Source: Acidobacteriota bacterium (GTDB taxonomy: Bacteria; Acidobacteriota; Terriglobia; Terriglobales; Acidobacteriaceae). From it: 12,906 bases of DNA. Location: assembly GCA_003224835.1 (NCBI GenBank), contig QHZX01000268.1, positions 1 to 12,906 on the forward strand, given 5' to 3'. The position numbers and the translations under genes are program-made. The notes under the pieces were generated by a model. The model saw nothing but the letters and a program-made list of their open reading frames with translations. It ran no database searches and was not told the origin of the DNA. Below, piece after piece: positions 1 through 8,720 of this stretch (position 1 is its first letter; each line of letters begins with the position of its first letter).

Positions 1-174
1 AGTGATGCGAACGCTACGAGGGAAACGCATATACTTGTTTTCCTCATTCGGCGTGGAGAGAATATGCGATTCGCCGTTGTGACCTTGGCAGCGTGTCTTG
101 CCGCAAGCCATCTGGCTGTCACCGACCAATTTTACTTTTTGCGGCACAGGAGACAAATACTGTCTCCCGTTCAT
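1..174 (-). CDS. Unrecognised protein, N-terminal 58 residues, runs off the left edge
   Basis: An open frame begins with ATG at 174 and stays open for 58 codons to base 1. Its ATG overlaps the TGA of the upstream mannosidase gene as ATGA, the usual arrangement of translationally coupled genes, and it is the only open frame that continues the operon leftward. The protein starts MNGRQYLSPV and includes two cysteines (residues 25 and 30). It has no hydrophobic stretch, so no signal peptide is visible from this start. The ribosome-binding site is weak (GGGAA about six bases before the ATG). I do not recognise the family. The remaining doubt is whether the frame is truly coding, because only 58 codons are visible and the gene end is outside the window. 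Confidence 0.4.
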   Translation of the reverse strand, partial: MNGRQYLSPVPQKVKLVGDSQMACGKTRCQGHNGESHILSTPNEENKYMRFPRSVRIT

Positions 175-3100
175 TTTGAGTTCCCGGACGAAGGCAGCAC
201 GTCATAGAGCGGCTGTGCGGGCTGTACTTCGGGACTGTCTTGCGCAACCGACATCGCAAGCACGCGGATTTTTTCGTTGTTGGGGAGCTTCACGGTTGTC
301 ATTCCGGCAGGAAGATCGATCCCATAAACAAATAAGTACGAGTAACTGTAAGGCACGTCCTCGCCGCCTGCATTGTGGTGATTCGAGTCGTACCACGCCA
401 GGTCGGATCGCTTGATGAAGCCAGGCCTTAGACCCGTCATCACGCCGTAATCGTCATCGGCGCCACTCTTCGACCATTGACGGTCATTCCATTGCCCAAT
501 GAACCCGCCCCAGTATTGAATGTTGAGCTCCGCAGTCTTGCCACCAAGCTCAAAATTGCCCTTTTGATCTCCATTGGCTGATGCCGCAACAATGTAGAGC
601 CGATTAAATTGTCCATGCGGCAGATTAATGGTCTGCCCATTGGCCACAAGCGCATTCGGAACCCCCGATTTCGCTCGCGCAAGCTGAAACTTTACATCAT
701 CAAACGTGAACTCTGACGGCAGCTGCTCGGCCGGCAGAGAATTCCCTTTTCCGTCAAAGCCCTGAGTCTCGTGAGTTCCGGAATTGCTTGCGGTTGCGAG
801 TTCATAATCGAGCTTCACCGGTTCGGAATGGAGGGCGGCGGCTTTCATTGAAGCCGGTCCCAACCTAATTGCGAAGGTGCGCGGCTGATACGCCGTGAAA
901 GAGGTCACGACCTTCCCGCCAACGACATTGGCTGGGCCAACCGGCTGTTCCTGACCGTTTACCTCGCGAGCAGCAGATACGGGTTCTGCAAACGATATCT
1001 CCGCTTTCTTTAGCGCAAAGACACGGATACGCGGATTACTGATCGTTAATAAAGAGAATTCGCGTCCCAAACTGCCACCATGCGAAGAAGTTTGAAAAGC
1101 AATCAGTGGATCATTCAATCGCTGCCCCTGCCAATCGGTCTGCCCAGCTCTCCAATCCGAGGCGTGTCCCGTGATGCCATAGGTAAACTCGTGATGCCCT
1201 ATATCCTGCGTACCTTGATCCGGATATCCTCCGCGTGTCCCAGGGGTACGAATCAACGTCAGACGAATGGTATTGTCCGTCGGCTTGTCAGATCCATTTT
1301 TGCAATCAGTGAGTATGGTCGCGCCGAATGCGCCAGTCATGTCGGTGAGATCTATCCACTGGTGCGATGGGACCTCAAACTTTTTCGGATGCGCGGTAGG
1401 TCTTTCTATCGTGCCGATATCCCAGTTGTAAGTTGCCAATCGATTTGAGGCGGTGAGTGGGAAGGTGGCCTTCAGATTCGATTCTTTTGTATTCCAGTCT
1501 ATGACGTTGCCGAATTCGACCCGCTTGCCGGCACCACCCGACGAGAGCCGTATCGTTTGAACGAATCTTGATCCCGCGGTTTCACGCGAAACTTCTAACG
1601 CCACGCGGACTGGACCATTTTCCACAATTCGAATTTTCGCAGGGCCGCTGACGTATGCTTTCGGAGTTTCCTGCTCCTGGTCCCAATCCATATTCCAAGC
1701 CGGCCACTGCTCAGGATTGTCGTACGAAATCGCGAGACGCGCGGGGGCAGACAGCAGCTCTTTGCCTAATGATTTATCGAATATGCTGTAGATGTCACCG
1801 TTTGAATCCAGCTTTACCCGATAATATTGATTCTCAAGAGAGTCTTCGGTAACGTGCAAACGCGAAGCAGCAGGGCCAGCACCAGCCTCGACGTGATAAA
1901 CGGCATAACCAATTGAGGGTGCCTTCGACAAAAAGAGAACTTTCCCATTGGAAATCTGTGCCGGCACATCTCGCCCGTCTGGAGCGATCACGTGAACGGA
2001 CGTCGGCGCTTCGCCAGAAAAATTCATGCTGCCTTCAACAACGTCCTCACGCTCGATGTTCAGCGGATTGAAAACCACGATCGGAATGCCCTTACCTTCG
2101 GTATTCAGGGCAGCCGCAACTCCTTCCGTCGCGCTCTTCAGCACACCGGCGAATTGATTCATCGCAATTACGTCATCGTTCCAGGCAAACTCGTATGCCT
2201 TAGGAGTGGCAGTACCTGCTGCGATGTCGTGAAAATGCCCGCCCATGACGAGGGTCCATGCACTGTTCAAGCGCTCAAGCGGATAAGTACGTGCACCAAG
2301 CCACATGGCGGCAATTGAAGCTTCCTCCGCGGCTTCGGCGAGCAATTCCTCTTTTCGCAACCAGCGTTTTTGATATGCCTGTGAGGTAAGCGACCCGGCG
2401 GAGTGATTGGTGAGCTCCATTTCGCCTGTGTACCGCGGAAGCCCACTCCTTTCAGATGGAGTTATATCCAGGAACATCTGTTCTGCATTGGCAGAGATCA
2501 CCTTCACCGGTCCATCACCGACCTTTACCTGTGGCCACTCAGGGTGCGACTTGTCGCCTGATTCGGATGCTTCGCCGGGCGGCGGGAGGCTGGCTGTAGT
2601 TTTGGTGACGATGGCTTCCAATCGCTTAACCGACTCTTCATCGGGAGCGCCACCGATATCACCGGTTCCAAAATAGTGATATTCAGTGAACACGCTGCTG
2701 ACTTTGCCGTTGTGCTGGACTCGCGCCGCCCAATCATTTTGATAATGCTCGAGGTCGTCTTCTTGCTGCGCCTCCTTAAATCCATTGCGTTCGCGACGGA
2801 GCGAGTAGTACTCGTGGAGGTCCTTCGGATCGAGCTTATTATTCTTGTCGTCCTCTTCCAGCTTTTGCCTTAACTCGTGAACTTTCTTGTCCAGTTCTTC
2901 GAGGGTGGTGTTCGGCGGGATTGGCGGCAAGGGCTTACTAAGATCAGTTTCGATGCCGCCGCTATAGCTACCCGGGTTCAGACCCGCTAGGACGCTCTCG
3001 CCATCAGGTCCAACCCATACGCCAACATTGAAGGGAGTCCCTTCTGGTGTTTTCTCTCTCGACTCCGGACCGCCTACCGGCGCAGAAGATCCCCAAACTA

Positions 3101-3650
3101 ATTTCTGCGTCGAAAACCCTTTTACGCCGGAATGAGCCAGGATTGAGGGCAGAGATGATGGAAAACCAAAGCAGTCGGGCAACATGTATTCGGCGCTAGC
3201 TTTGCCAAGATTTTTGCGGAACCAGTCATTGCCATAGAGAATTTGGCGAATGATCGTTTCTGCACTTGGTGTGTTGACATCCCCCTCTTCCATAGATGAA
3301 CCCGCAGGAAACCATCTGCCTTCATCGACGTACTTCTTCACCTTGGCGAAATCCTCAGGGAAATATTCCTTCATGAAGCGATAGCGGTTCGCACCACTGA
3401 AATTGAACACGTAATGCGGATACTTCTCGAACAGTGCGAAATTGGCTTCCATCGTCTTGCGGATGTATTCATTAATTACTTGGGGATACTCCCATCGCCA
3501 CTCGGTATCGAGGTGAGCGTAGCCAACGGTATACAGAGTGGGATCGTTGCTCAGATTTGGTTTTTGAGCAGTCTGTGCGGAGGCACGGTTAAAAACGAAA
3601 TCTGAGCAACGATCCCACTCTGAATACCGTAAACTCAGCGATTTAGCCAT
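171..3650 (-). CDS. GH38 alpha-mannosidase with a rearranged N-terminus
   Basis: Glycoside hydrolase family 38 retaining alpha-mannosidase, 1159 residues from the chosen start. Family hallmarks, numbered from ATG 3650: zinc-ligand motif HLDTEWRW at 46-53 (H46, D48), nucleophile D159 in MLPDCFGF, and the zinc/substrate pair H474-D475 in GGHFHDIAAGT. The rest holds the middle helical domain and large beta-sandwich domains typical of long GH38 proteins. Residues about 247-304 form a highly charged, probably coiled-coil insert in the catalytic region. ATG 3650 is preferred over the in-frame ATG at 3683 because GGAGG lies three bases upstream of it. The family in this setting is expected to be exported, and residues ASAQ near 23-26 resemble a signal-peptidase site. 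No hydrophobic core precedes them, however: residues 7-20 come from an inverted copy of the following codons. The gene lies 186 bases downstream of the receptor gene on the same strand. The catalytic residues are intact; export and translation may be impaired. Family call is firm, exact substrate unknown. Confidence 0.93.
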   Translation of the reverse strand: MAKSLSLRYSEWDRCSDFVFNRASAQTAQKPNLSNDPTLYTVGYAHLDTEWRWEYPQVINEYIRKTMEANFALFEKYPHYVFNFSGANRYRFMKEYFPEDFAKVKKYVDEGRWFPAGSSMEEGDVNTPSAETIIRQILYGNDWFRKNLGKASAEYMLPDCFGFPSSLPSILAHSGVKGFSTQKLVWGSSAPVGGPESREKTPEGTPFNVGVWVGPDGESVLAGLNPGSYSGGIETDLSKPLPPIPPNTTLEELDKKVHELRQKLEEDDKNNKLDPKDLHEYYSLRRERNGFKEAQQEDDLEHYQNDWAARVQHNGKVSSVFTEYHYFGTGDIGGAPDEESVKRLEAIVTKTTASLPPPGEASESGDKSHPEWPQVKVGDGPVKVISANAEQMFLDITPSERSGLPRYTGEMELTNHSAGSLTSQAYQKRWLRKEELLAEAAEEASIAAMWLGARTYPLERLNSAWTLVMGGHFHDIAAGTATPKAYEFAWNDDVIAMNQFAGVLKSATEGVAAALNTEGKGIPIVVFNPLNIEREDVVEGSMNFSGEAPTSVHVIAPDGRDVPAQISNGKVLFLSKAPSIGYAVYHVEAGAGPAASRLHVTEDSLENQYYRVKLDSNGDIYSIFDKSLGKELLSAPARLAISYDNPEQWPAWNMDWDQEQETPKAYVSGPAKIRIVENGPVRVALEVSRETAGSRFVQTIRLSSGGAGKRVEFGNVIDWNTKESNLKATFPLTASNRLATYNWDIGTIERPTAHPKKFEVPSHQWIDLTDMTGAFGATILTDCKNGSDKPTDNTIRLTLIRTPGTRGGYPDQGTQDIGHHEFTYGITGHASDWRAGQTDWQGQRLNDPLIAFQTSSHGGSLGREFSLLTISNPRIRVFALKKAEISFAEPVSAAREVNGQEQPVGPANVVGGKVVTSFTAYQPRTFAIRLGPASMKAAALHSEPVKLDYELATASNSGTHETQGFDGKGNSLPAEQLPSEFTFDDVKFQLARAKSGVPNALVANGQTINLPHGQFNRLYIVAASANGDQKGNFELGGKTAELNIQYWGGFIGQWNDRQWSKSGADDDYGVMTGLRPGFIKRSDLAWYDSNHHNAGGEDVPYSYSYLFVYGIDLPAGMTTVKLPNNEKIRVLAMSVAQDSPEVQPAQPLYDVLPSSGNSK
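3526..3630. repeat. Near-perfect 40-base inverted repeat with a 25-base spacer
   Basis: Arms at 3526-3565 and 3591-3630 are reverse complements at 38 of 40 positions, with only two isolated mismatches. The spacer is 3566-3590. The element sits inside the mannosidase coding frame, starting 20 bases after its ATG, and covers codons 7-42. The arm at 3526-3565 encodes the conserved family segment leading to the HLDTEWRW motif, so it is probably the ancestral copy. The other arm sits where a signal-peptide hydrophobic core is expected, so it is probably the derived inverted copy. In the mRNA this would form a long stable hairpin just after the start codon. Confidence 0.95.
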
Positions 3651-3836
3651 AGTCCTCCGTTTTGGCACGTCCGATCTACTCACTTACCCGGTGCCCAACC
3701 CGAGATCAGGTATGTCCGAATGGTATGCCATCATCCGAAAGAGATGTGCTCGTTTTGCGAGCGCAGATGCAACGGCCTGCGTTGATCAAGGCCCGACCTG
3801 TACCAGTATTCGAGATCGATGTGCTGCACCGGCTCG
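3651..3836. other. Intergenic region between receptor and mannosidase genes
   Basis: This 186-base gap separates two genes on the minus strand. It contains the GGAGG ribosome-binding site of the mannosidase gene (3653-3657) and a small hairpin (3748-3762, five-base stem) without a T run, so it is not a convincing terminator. I see no small gene and no clear promoter; co-transcription with the receptor gene is plausible. Confidence 0.4.
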
Positions 3837-4341
3837 TCAAAATTGGATTTTAAAAAATGCCTGACCCTGTCGTGGTCGGTTGGATTGACATGGAGTGCCA
3901 CCGTTAATCAGCCCAAATATTCCAGGACCATCACTAAGGGTGGTGTCCGGAACACAGTTGTGAAGCGGACCGCTATAGCCGGTTTGAAATCGGTTGAGCA
4001 CGTTGAAAAATTCCATCCTTAATTCAGCTGACACACGCTCGCCGAAATAAAAATGCTTAGCGAGTGCGAAGCTTTCGTCCGCGCTGGAAGCGCTTCTCAG
4101 TCCTGCGATTTCACGCGGCGAATTCCCCATTGCGAATCCAGGGTCGGAAAAGGCATTGGTATTGAAGATTGGCAAGCCTAGCCGATAATTGTGCCAATTC
4201 ACGTCGAGGTGCTGTCCCTGTACAACGTTCGCCCGGTTGAAACCATTTCCGAATGGGTCGTTGTTGAAGTCAAGAACACTTTGTGGGTTTCCACTCGCGT
4301 AGCTGAGAATGCCGCTGACCTGCCATCCACCCAGACTTTTT
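3837..4341 (-). pseudogene. TonB-dependent receptor, C-terminal part after a frameshift
   Basis: This is the C-terminal end of the receptor gene in a different frame from its main part. From the junction it encodes about 166 residues beginning GGWQVSGILSYASGNP, a motif these receptors carry near the end of the barrel, and finishing with FFKIQF and a stop at 3837. A terminal phenylalanine is the standard outer-membrane barrel assembly signal, so the true C-terminus is preserved. The open frame extends upstream to 4511, but translation of 4342-4511 in this frame does not resemble the family. The two parts join at an A5 tract (T5 on the plus strand, 4337-4341), where one inserted or deleted base would restore a single protein of about 1232 residues. 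It could be a real mutation or a homopolymer sequencing error. Confidence 0.85.
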
Positions 4342-7300
4342 ACCGGGGCCGATCGGTAACTCGTAAACCGAACTAATGGTAAGACTGTGCGTTTGATCAT
4401 TACTGGCAATGGTCCACTCAGGTTTCTGGTCGAACTTATTAAGGGCGCCGAAATTAAACGTTGAAAAGCCCGTGTCAGTGTTCGACATGGTTCGGGATAG
4501 GGTATACGCAACCAAGAAACTCAAGCCACTTGTGAATCGTTTTTGCACCTGGGCCTGAAGGGCGTTGTAAAAGGCTGTTCCCGCCATGTCGAAGTTGTTA
4601 CAAAGACCGCCACACGATGCACTGGAGTTGTACATGGGATAAGGGAGTAGCGCTTGCTGAACCGAGGCACCTGAGCCGTAATCGCAGAGAAAACTGACAT
4701 ACGGTGTGAAGAAGGTGCCGGACGCTCCGGGATTGTTGCTGGTCGCCGGGCATGAAGCAACAGCTGCCTGGGCGAAACCCGCCGCCTGCAGGGCCGCTTG
4801 CCCTCCTGCGTCCGTCCATGAAAGGCTTGGCGAAAGCAAGCAATTCGGGTCACTAGTATCGCCAGTGCGGCAAAACTGTGCAACAAATCTAGGATTAAGT
4901 TGATTTATTGGGTTCAGCATCGATGGGAGATGGATCGCCCGGTTTCCGACATAAGAAAGCGAGAGAAACATATCTTTTGGCAACTCCCGTTGCACACCGA
5001 AATTCCAAGCTTGGGTATATGGAGCAACAGCCTTCGTCCGGGAGAACTGATGCAGCACGCCAGTACCATTGGCTAGCACGGGTGTGAATGGGCTGGCAGC
5101 GGGGGTGGCAAGCGGATTATTGTCCCAAGGACCATACCCAGGAGTGGCACTAGAATTTGAATTAACCTGGAGCACGCCATTGAGTAGGCCACCATAATTT
5201 ACGGCGACTTTATTATCGCCGAATTCGAACGCGCCGCCTTCTAAGTAATTCAACGCGAAGCCGCCTAGAACCACCGTCTTGCTGTTAACTTGATAAGTGA
5301 AGCCAAGCCTGGGGCTGAAGTTGTGCCATTGGATATCTGCGTGGTGAAATCCGGCACACCCGGCACAGTTCCCGAGTTTTGTAGCCGCGCCCATCAGCGG
5401 CTGTCCACTAACGGGATCAATCGCCCCCGAAGCTGGAATATTGGGATCTACATTGGGTTTGGAAGGATCGAAGAACACCACGTTGTCGTTATTTTCCGTA
5501 AACGGCCTCAGGATATCCCACCGCAGACCTACATCGACGCTGAGTCGCGGAGTCACCTTCACGTTGTCCTGTATATAAGGCGCAAAGTAGAAATTGCGCA
5601 GCCTACTTTCGGCAGAAAACTGTCGAAGTGCGGCATCAGCGTCGCCCAACAGGAAACTGGCAAAGGAGTTGCCCGTCGTATCAAAGTTACTGCCGTCGCT
5701 AGTGGTTCGGCTACTGAACTCAAACCTTCCACCACACCGTTGGCATTCGTGGTCGTCTTGGTAAGCGCGACGTACTTCCCAACCCAGATTGAGAGTGTGC
5801 CGCCCACGTGTCCACAACCAGTTGTTTACTAAACTCACTCCCAACTTGCGATTAATAGAGAACGTTTCACCTGCGGTATTAACTCCCCAAGTGGTAGGCG
5901 CTCCCCCGATCGGCCCTGTGAAGGCGATAGTAGGCAGGACGTCTCCACCGGAAATTCCGGGAAAGTTCACTCCCTGATGCTTGTTGAATTCGTCATTGAT
6001 TTCTCCCATCCAACCAAGTCCGAAAGTCATCACAAGGTTATTGGATAAAGAGTCCGAATACGTGAGGAACAAACCTGTGCCCAGTCTCGGCTCGTCTTTT
6101 GCACCCGAGAGTTCATTGGCGAAGTGTGCATTATTGTCGCAACAACTTAGGAAATCATATTTATCCCGGAAGTAACTGCCATGCAACTTTTGTTTGGCAG
6201 TAAGATTATGGTCGATTGAAATTCCCCAAGACGTCTGCCTCGTTGGAAGCACGCCGACCTGTGACGAAATGTTATCTACTAAACCCGGCAAAGTTGGATC
6301 CGGAATCAGCGGCAACAGACTGGCCGCGAGTGGACTGAAACAGGTGCTTGGAATGAGATTGCCATTGATCTGCGATCCTGCAACGAGAGGGCAGCCCCCA
6401 GGGGCAACAAAATTCTGAGGCGCAAACAGCTGGTTTCCCTGGGCAATCAGGGCGCTGAAATCCCCCTGCTTCATGGCTGGCGTTGGCACCGTCATCGTGG
6501 CGGTGTCGGTTTGGTTCAGGCGGTACCACTCGGAGCTGACGTAAAAGAACGTTTTGTTTCTACCATCGTAGAGCTTTGGGATATACACCGGTCCGCCGGC
6601 GGAAAATCCATAATTATGCTCTTTGTCGACAGGAGTATGAGCTTTGTGCACGACGCCATTGCCGTCGATAGTCGATCCGTCTGGAAAAGCGCCTGCCGCA
6701 TCGAACATGTCATTGCGCAAAATCTCGAATGCATCGCCGTGCACGGAATTTGTGCCAGACGCGAACTGATACGACGCTACACCTTGTGCAAGACCGTATT
6801 GCGCTGAAAATACTGAGCTCAAGACACGGAACTCGTTAACCATTTCGAATGGAGGATTTATGTTCGATTGGAAGCCCTTCGTCTCAGATTGGACGGCTGT
6901 GACTCCGTTGAAAACTACTTCATTCTCAAAGTCCACACCGCCATTGATGCGATGGCTAAAAGCATTGCCTTGGACACCGGGGGCAAGAAACAAGAAGTTA
7001 TCAATTTGCCGGCCGCGTGGACCAACCCCGTTATCTCCTACTCTGTTTGGCAGCTCAGCAACGACCTTGTTTTCGATGGTCGTGCCGAGTTCGGGCTGTT
7101 CGGTTTCTAGAGATATCGCCTGTGCTGTGACTTCCACAGACTCCGATATACTCCCAGTGCTTAGGATAGCATTTACAGAGGACTTTCGTCCCCCGGCTTC
7201 TACTACTACGTTTTCGTACACACCCGCTTTGAAGCCTTCTTTCTCAACCTTCACTCTGTAAATTCCAGGAATCAGATCGGTGATCGTATAGCTGCCATCG

Positions 7301-7533
7301 GATGTGGTGGTCGCACGAGTAGTCACGCCGGTAACAGTGTTCGTCGCAGCAATTGACGCGTTAGCAACCACTGCACCGCTTGGATCGGTGACGGTTCCAG
7401 TAATTCCGCTTACCGTCTGAGCATATAGGGAGGGGGCCGCTGCAATTAATACAAGAAACATCGTCCAGAATACGAAGCAACGACTAAAAGGTACACGGCT
7501 GAGCATGACAGGGGGACCTGAAGTCTTTCTCAT
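4270..7533 (-). pseudogene. TonB-dependent receptor (carboxypeptidase-regulatory/Oar type), main part, frameshifted
   Basis: Outer-membrane receptor of the type abundant in Acidobacteria, probably for oligosaccharide or glycoside uptake driven by TonB. Translation begins at ATG 7533, supported by GAGGAG six bases upstream. Residues 1-38 form a signal peptide (hydrophobic core FWTMFLVLIAAA, cleavage after SLYA). Residues about 42-125 are a carboxypeptidase-regulatory-like domain (GITGTVTDPSGAVV, TTTSDGSYTITDLIPGIYRV). A plug domain follows from about 130 to 240, then a long beta-barrel. The family-like sequence ends at GPGKK (residue 1066); the next 21 residues are out-of-frame noise ending at the stop at 4270. 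The missing last ~166 residues lie in another frame at 3837-4341. No SusD-like partner is present, as is usual for this subgroup. The gene heads the minus-strand group and is divergent from the AraC gene. If the frameshift is real, the barrel cannot close and the receptor is probably dead. Confidence 0.9.
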
Positions 7534-7711
7534 CTCCGGCTCCTCGAAACCACGATTTCAAGTTCAATACGAAATTACTCACAGAATTAAGAACAGTGAT
7601 TGGGCGATGTATACGCATGCGCGATTGAGCACCGGTCAGCGAGTATGTAGCAGCCGGAGTAAAAAAATAAATAGTAGACATTAAACATTACTTGTACTAA
7701 CGTAACCTTCC
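7534..7711. promoter_or_regulatory. Divergent intergenic region, likely control region for receptor and AraC genes
   Basis: This 178-base region lies between the divergent starts at 7533 (minus) and 7712 (plus) and must hold the promoters of both groups unless they lie further away. An AT-rich block occupies about 7661-7690. On the minus strand TACTAT (7676-7671) is a passable -10 hexamer, but no good -35 pairs with it. The palindrome CGCATGCG (7614-7621) and the imperfect TTAC-N10-GTAA pair (about 7688-7705) are possible operator elements. None of these is strong enough to assign a factor. The GAGGAG site of the receptor gene is at the left end. Confidence 0.4.
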
Positions 7712-8410
7712 GTGACAAGAGCTCTACCTCAGCAGCAGGCCGACACTCGCAGTGCGGAAATACTTATTCGAGAATTAGAGTCTTTCCTGAAGGAAAATAG
7801 GGTAAAGCATGTACACTTCAGCGATCGAACCACGGCCCCGCCCTCGCTGGCGTACGTAACGAATTTTCCCCGACTCTCGATTCCCCTGTCGGGCTGTCAC
7901 ACTATGGAAGTTTCGGCAAACGGGATCACAAGAATCATTAAACCGGTTCGTGGGCATGCTGTGTTCGTTCCTGACCACGCATGGAACAAGCCGGACTGGT
8001 CAACCCGGGTGCATGTTCTGACGTTTTTGTTTGGGGTGAAGCAAATCGGCGTGAGTTTGGTTCACCACAAGAGCGGCGAACAGGTGCCATCGGCGGTGCT
8101 AAAGACCAGCATGCAAGGTGGGTATGACGTTCCGACGCATAGCATACTGTCGGCCCTGATGGTTCTTGCCGCGGACCGATCCGATGGTTCGCTTGCACGC
8201 TTATTAACGGAATCCCTGCTGTATGCCTGTTTGCGGCTGCTAAAGACGCCACAGAAGCAGTGCCCTCGTAAAGCCATCCGAACCTATGAGTCTATTTGCC
8301 TGTATGTGCAAGAGCACTTTCGAAATCCGCTCACACGCGAATCCGTTGCCAGGCATTTTGGATTGGCGCCCAATCATGTCTCTCGTTTATTCCGCAAGGA
8401 GGGACTCTGA
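7712..8410 (+). pseudogene. AraC-family transcriptional regulator, N-terminal part, truncated
   Basis: Encodes 232 residues. Residues about 30-110 look like the beta-rich sugar-sensing (cupin-like) domain of AraC regulators, followed by a helical linker and the first helix-turn-helix at about 208-230 (ESVARHFGLAPNHVSRLFRKEG). The reading frame then hits TGA at 8408-8410. The rest of a normal AraC DNA-binding domain, the linking helix and second helix-turn-helix, is missing from this frame; the second motif resumes at once in another frame. An in-frame stop at 7703-7705 and no ATG until about 7904 make GTG 7712 the likely start, though no clear ribosome-binding site precedes it. By position it would control the receptor/mannosidase genes, the PTS operon, or both. 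It is probably non-functional unless the lesion is an assembly error. Confidence 0.85.
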
Positions 8411-8640
8411 AGGAGATCGCCGCAAACTGCTGCTACAGCGACCCAGCATATTTCTGCAGAGTGTTCAGAAAAATCTGTAAATTAACCCCCACCGAATATC
8501 GCGCCCAGAGCGCGGGCGCCGGATCAAGGGTCAGGGTCAGCGGCATCCTTGTTTCAGAAAACAAGTATCGAAAACATTCGGGAACCGCGAATCAGAAAAG
8601 GTTAGCCACGTCCAACAAACGTTTCATCTCTCCTATTTGA
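8402..8640 (+). pseudogene. AraC-family regulator, second helix-turn-helix in a shifted frame
   Basis: Right after the last family-like residues of the upstream part, a different frame reads TLKEIAANCCYSDPAYFCRV and then FRKICKLTPTEYR. This is the classic second helix-turn-helix and C-terminal signature of AraC proteins. Compared with the family, roughly 25 residues (the rest of the first motif, the long linking helix and its approach to the second motif) are absent at the junction near 8400-8412. The loss is not a multiple of three. AAGGAG occurs twice within about 15 bases there, so slippage between short repeats is one possible cause. The frame runs on about 55 residues beyond TPTEYR to a stop at 8640, longer than usual. 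An in-frame start for this part alone is unlikely to be used. Confidence 0.8.
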
Positions 8641-8720
8641 GGACTAGGACTAATCACACATACTACAGAATTATGTTTGTGAGAAGCGGAATGAGTTTAA
8701 GGGCGGCATGGAGGTGATGC
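8641..8720 (+). promoter_or_regulatory. Leader of the PTS operon with a strong ribosome-binding site
   Basis: This short gap holds GGAGGTGA at 8710-8717, an almost perfect match to the anti-Shine-Dalgarno sequence, three bases before GTG 8721; it decides the EIIC start. A possible sigma-70 pair is TTGAGG at 8637-8642 with TACTAC at 8661-8666 (18-base spacing), but the -10 match is poor, so the promoter call is weak. Confidence 0.35.

Noticed and set aside
98..415. 105-codon plus-strand open frame across the mannosidase 3' end
   Set aside because: It overlaps the coupled minus-strand genes in antisense and its product has no recognisable domain or signal.
3526..3630. Invertible promoter or site-specific recombination switch
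   Set aside because: The segment between the arms is only 25 bases and lies inside a coding frame; flipping it would change about eight codons, and no recombinase gene is nearby.
3748..3762. Hairpin as a terminator after the receptor gene
   Set aside because: The stem is only five base pairs and no T run follows on either strand.
4337..4341. Programmed ribosomal frameshift in the receptor gene
   Set aside because: The tract has only five A residues, there is no A AAA AAG heptamer, the shift needed is +1 or -2 rather than the common -1, and I noticed no stimulatory structure. A mutation or sequencing error is simpler.
5290..5832. 180-codon plus-strand open frame opposite the receptor gene
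   Set aside because: It is antisense to well-conserved receptor coding sequence, has no ribosome-binding site and its translation resembles no family.
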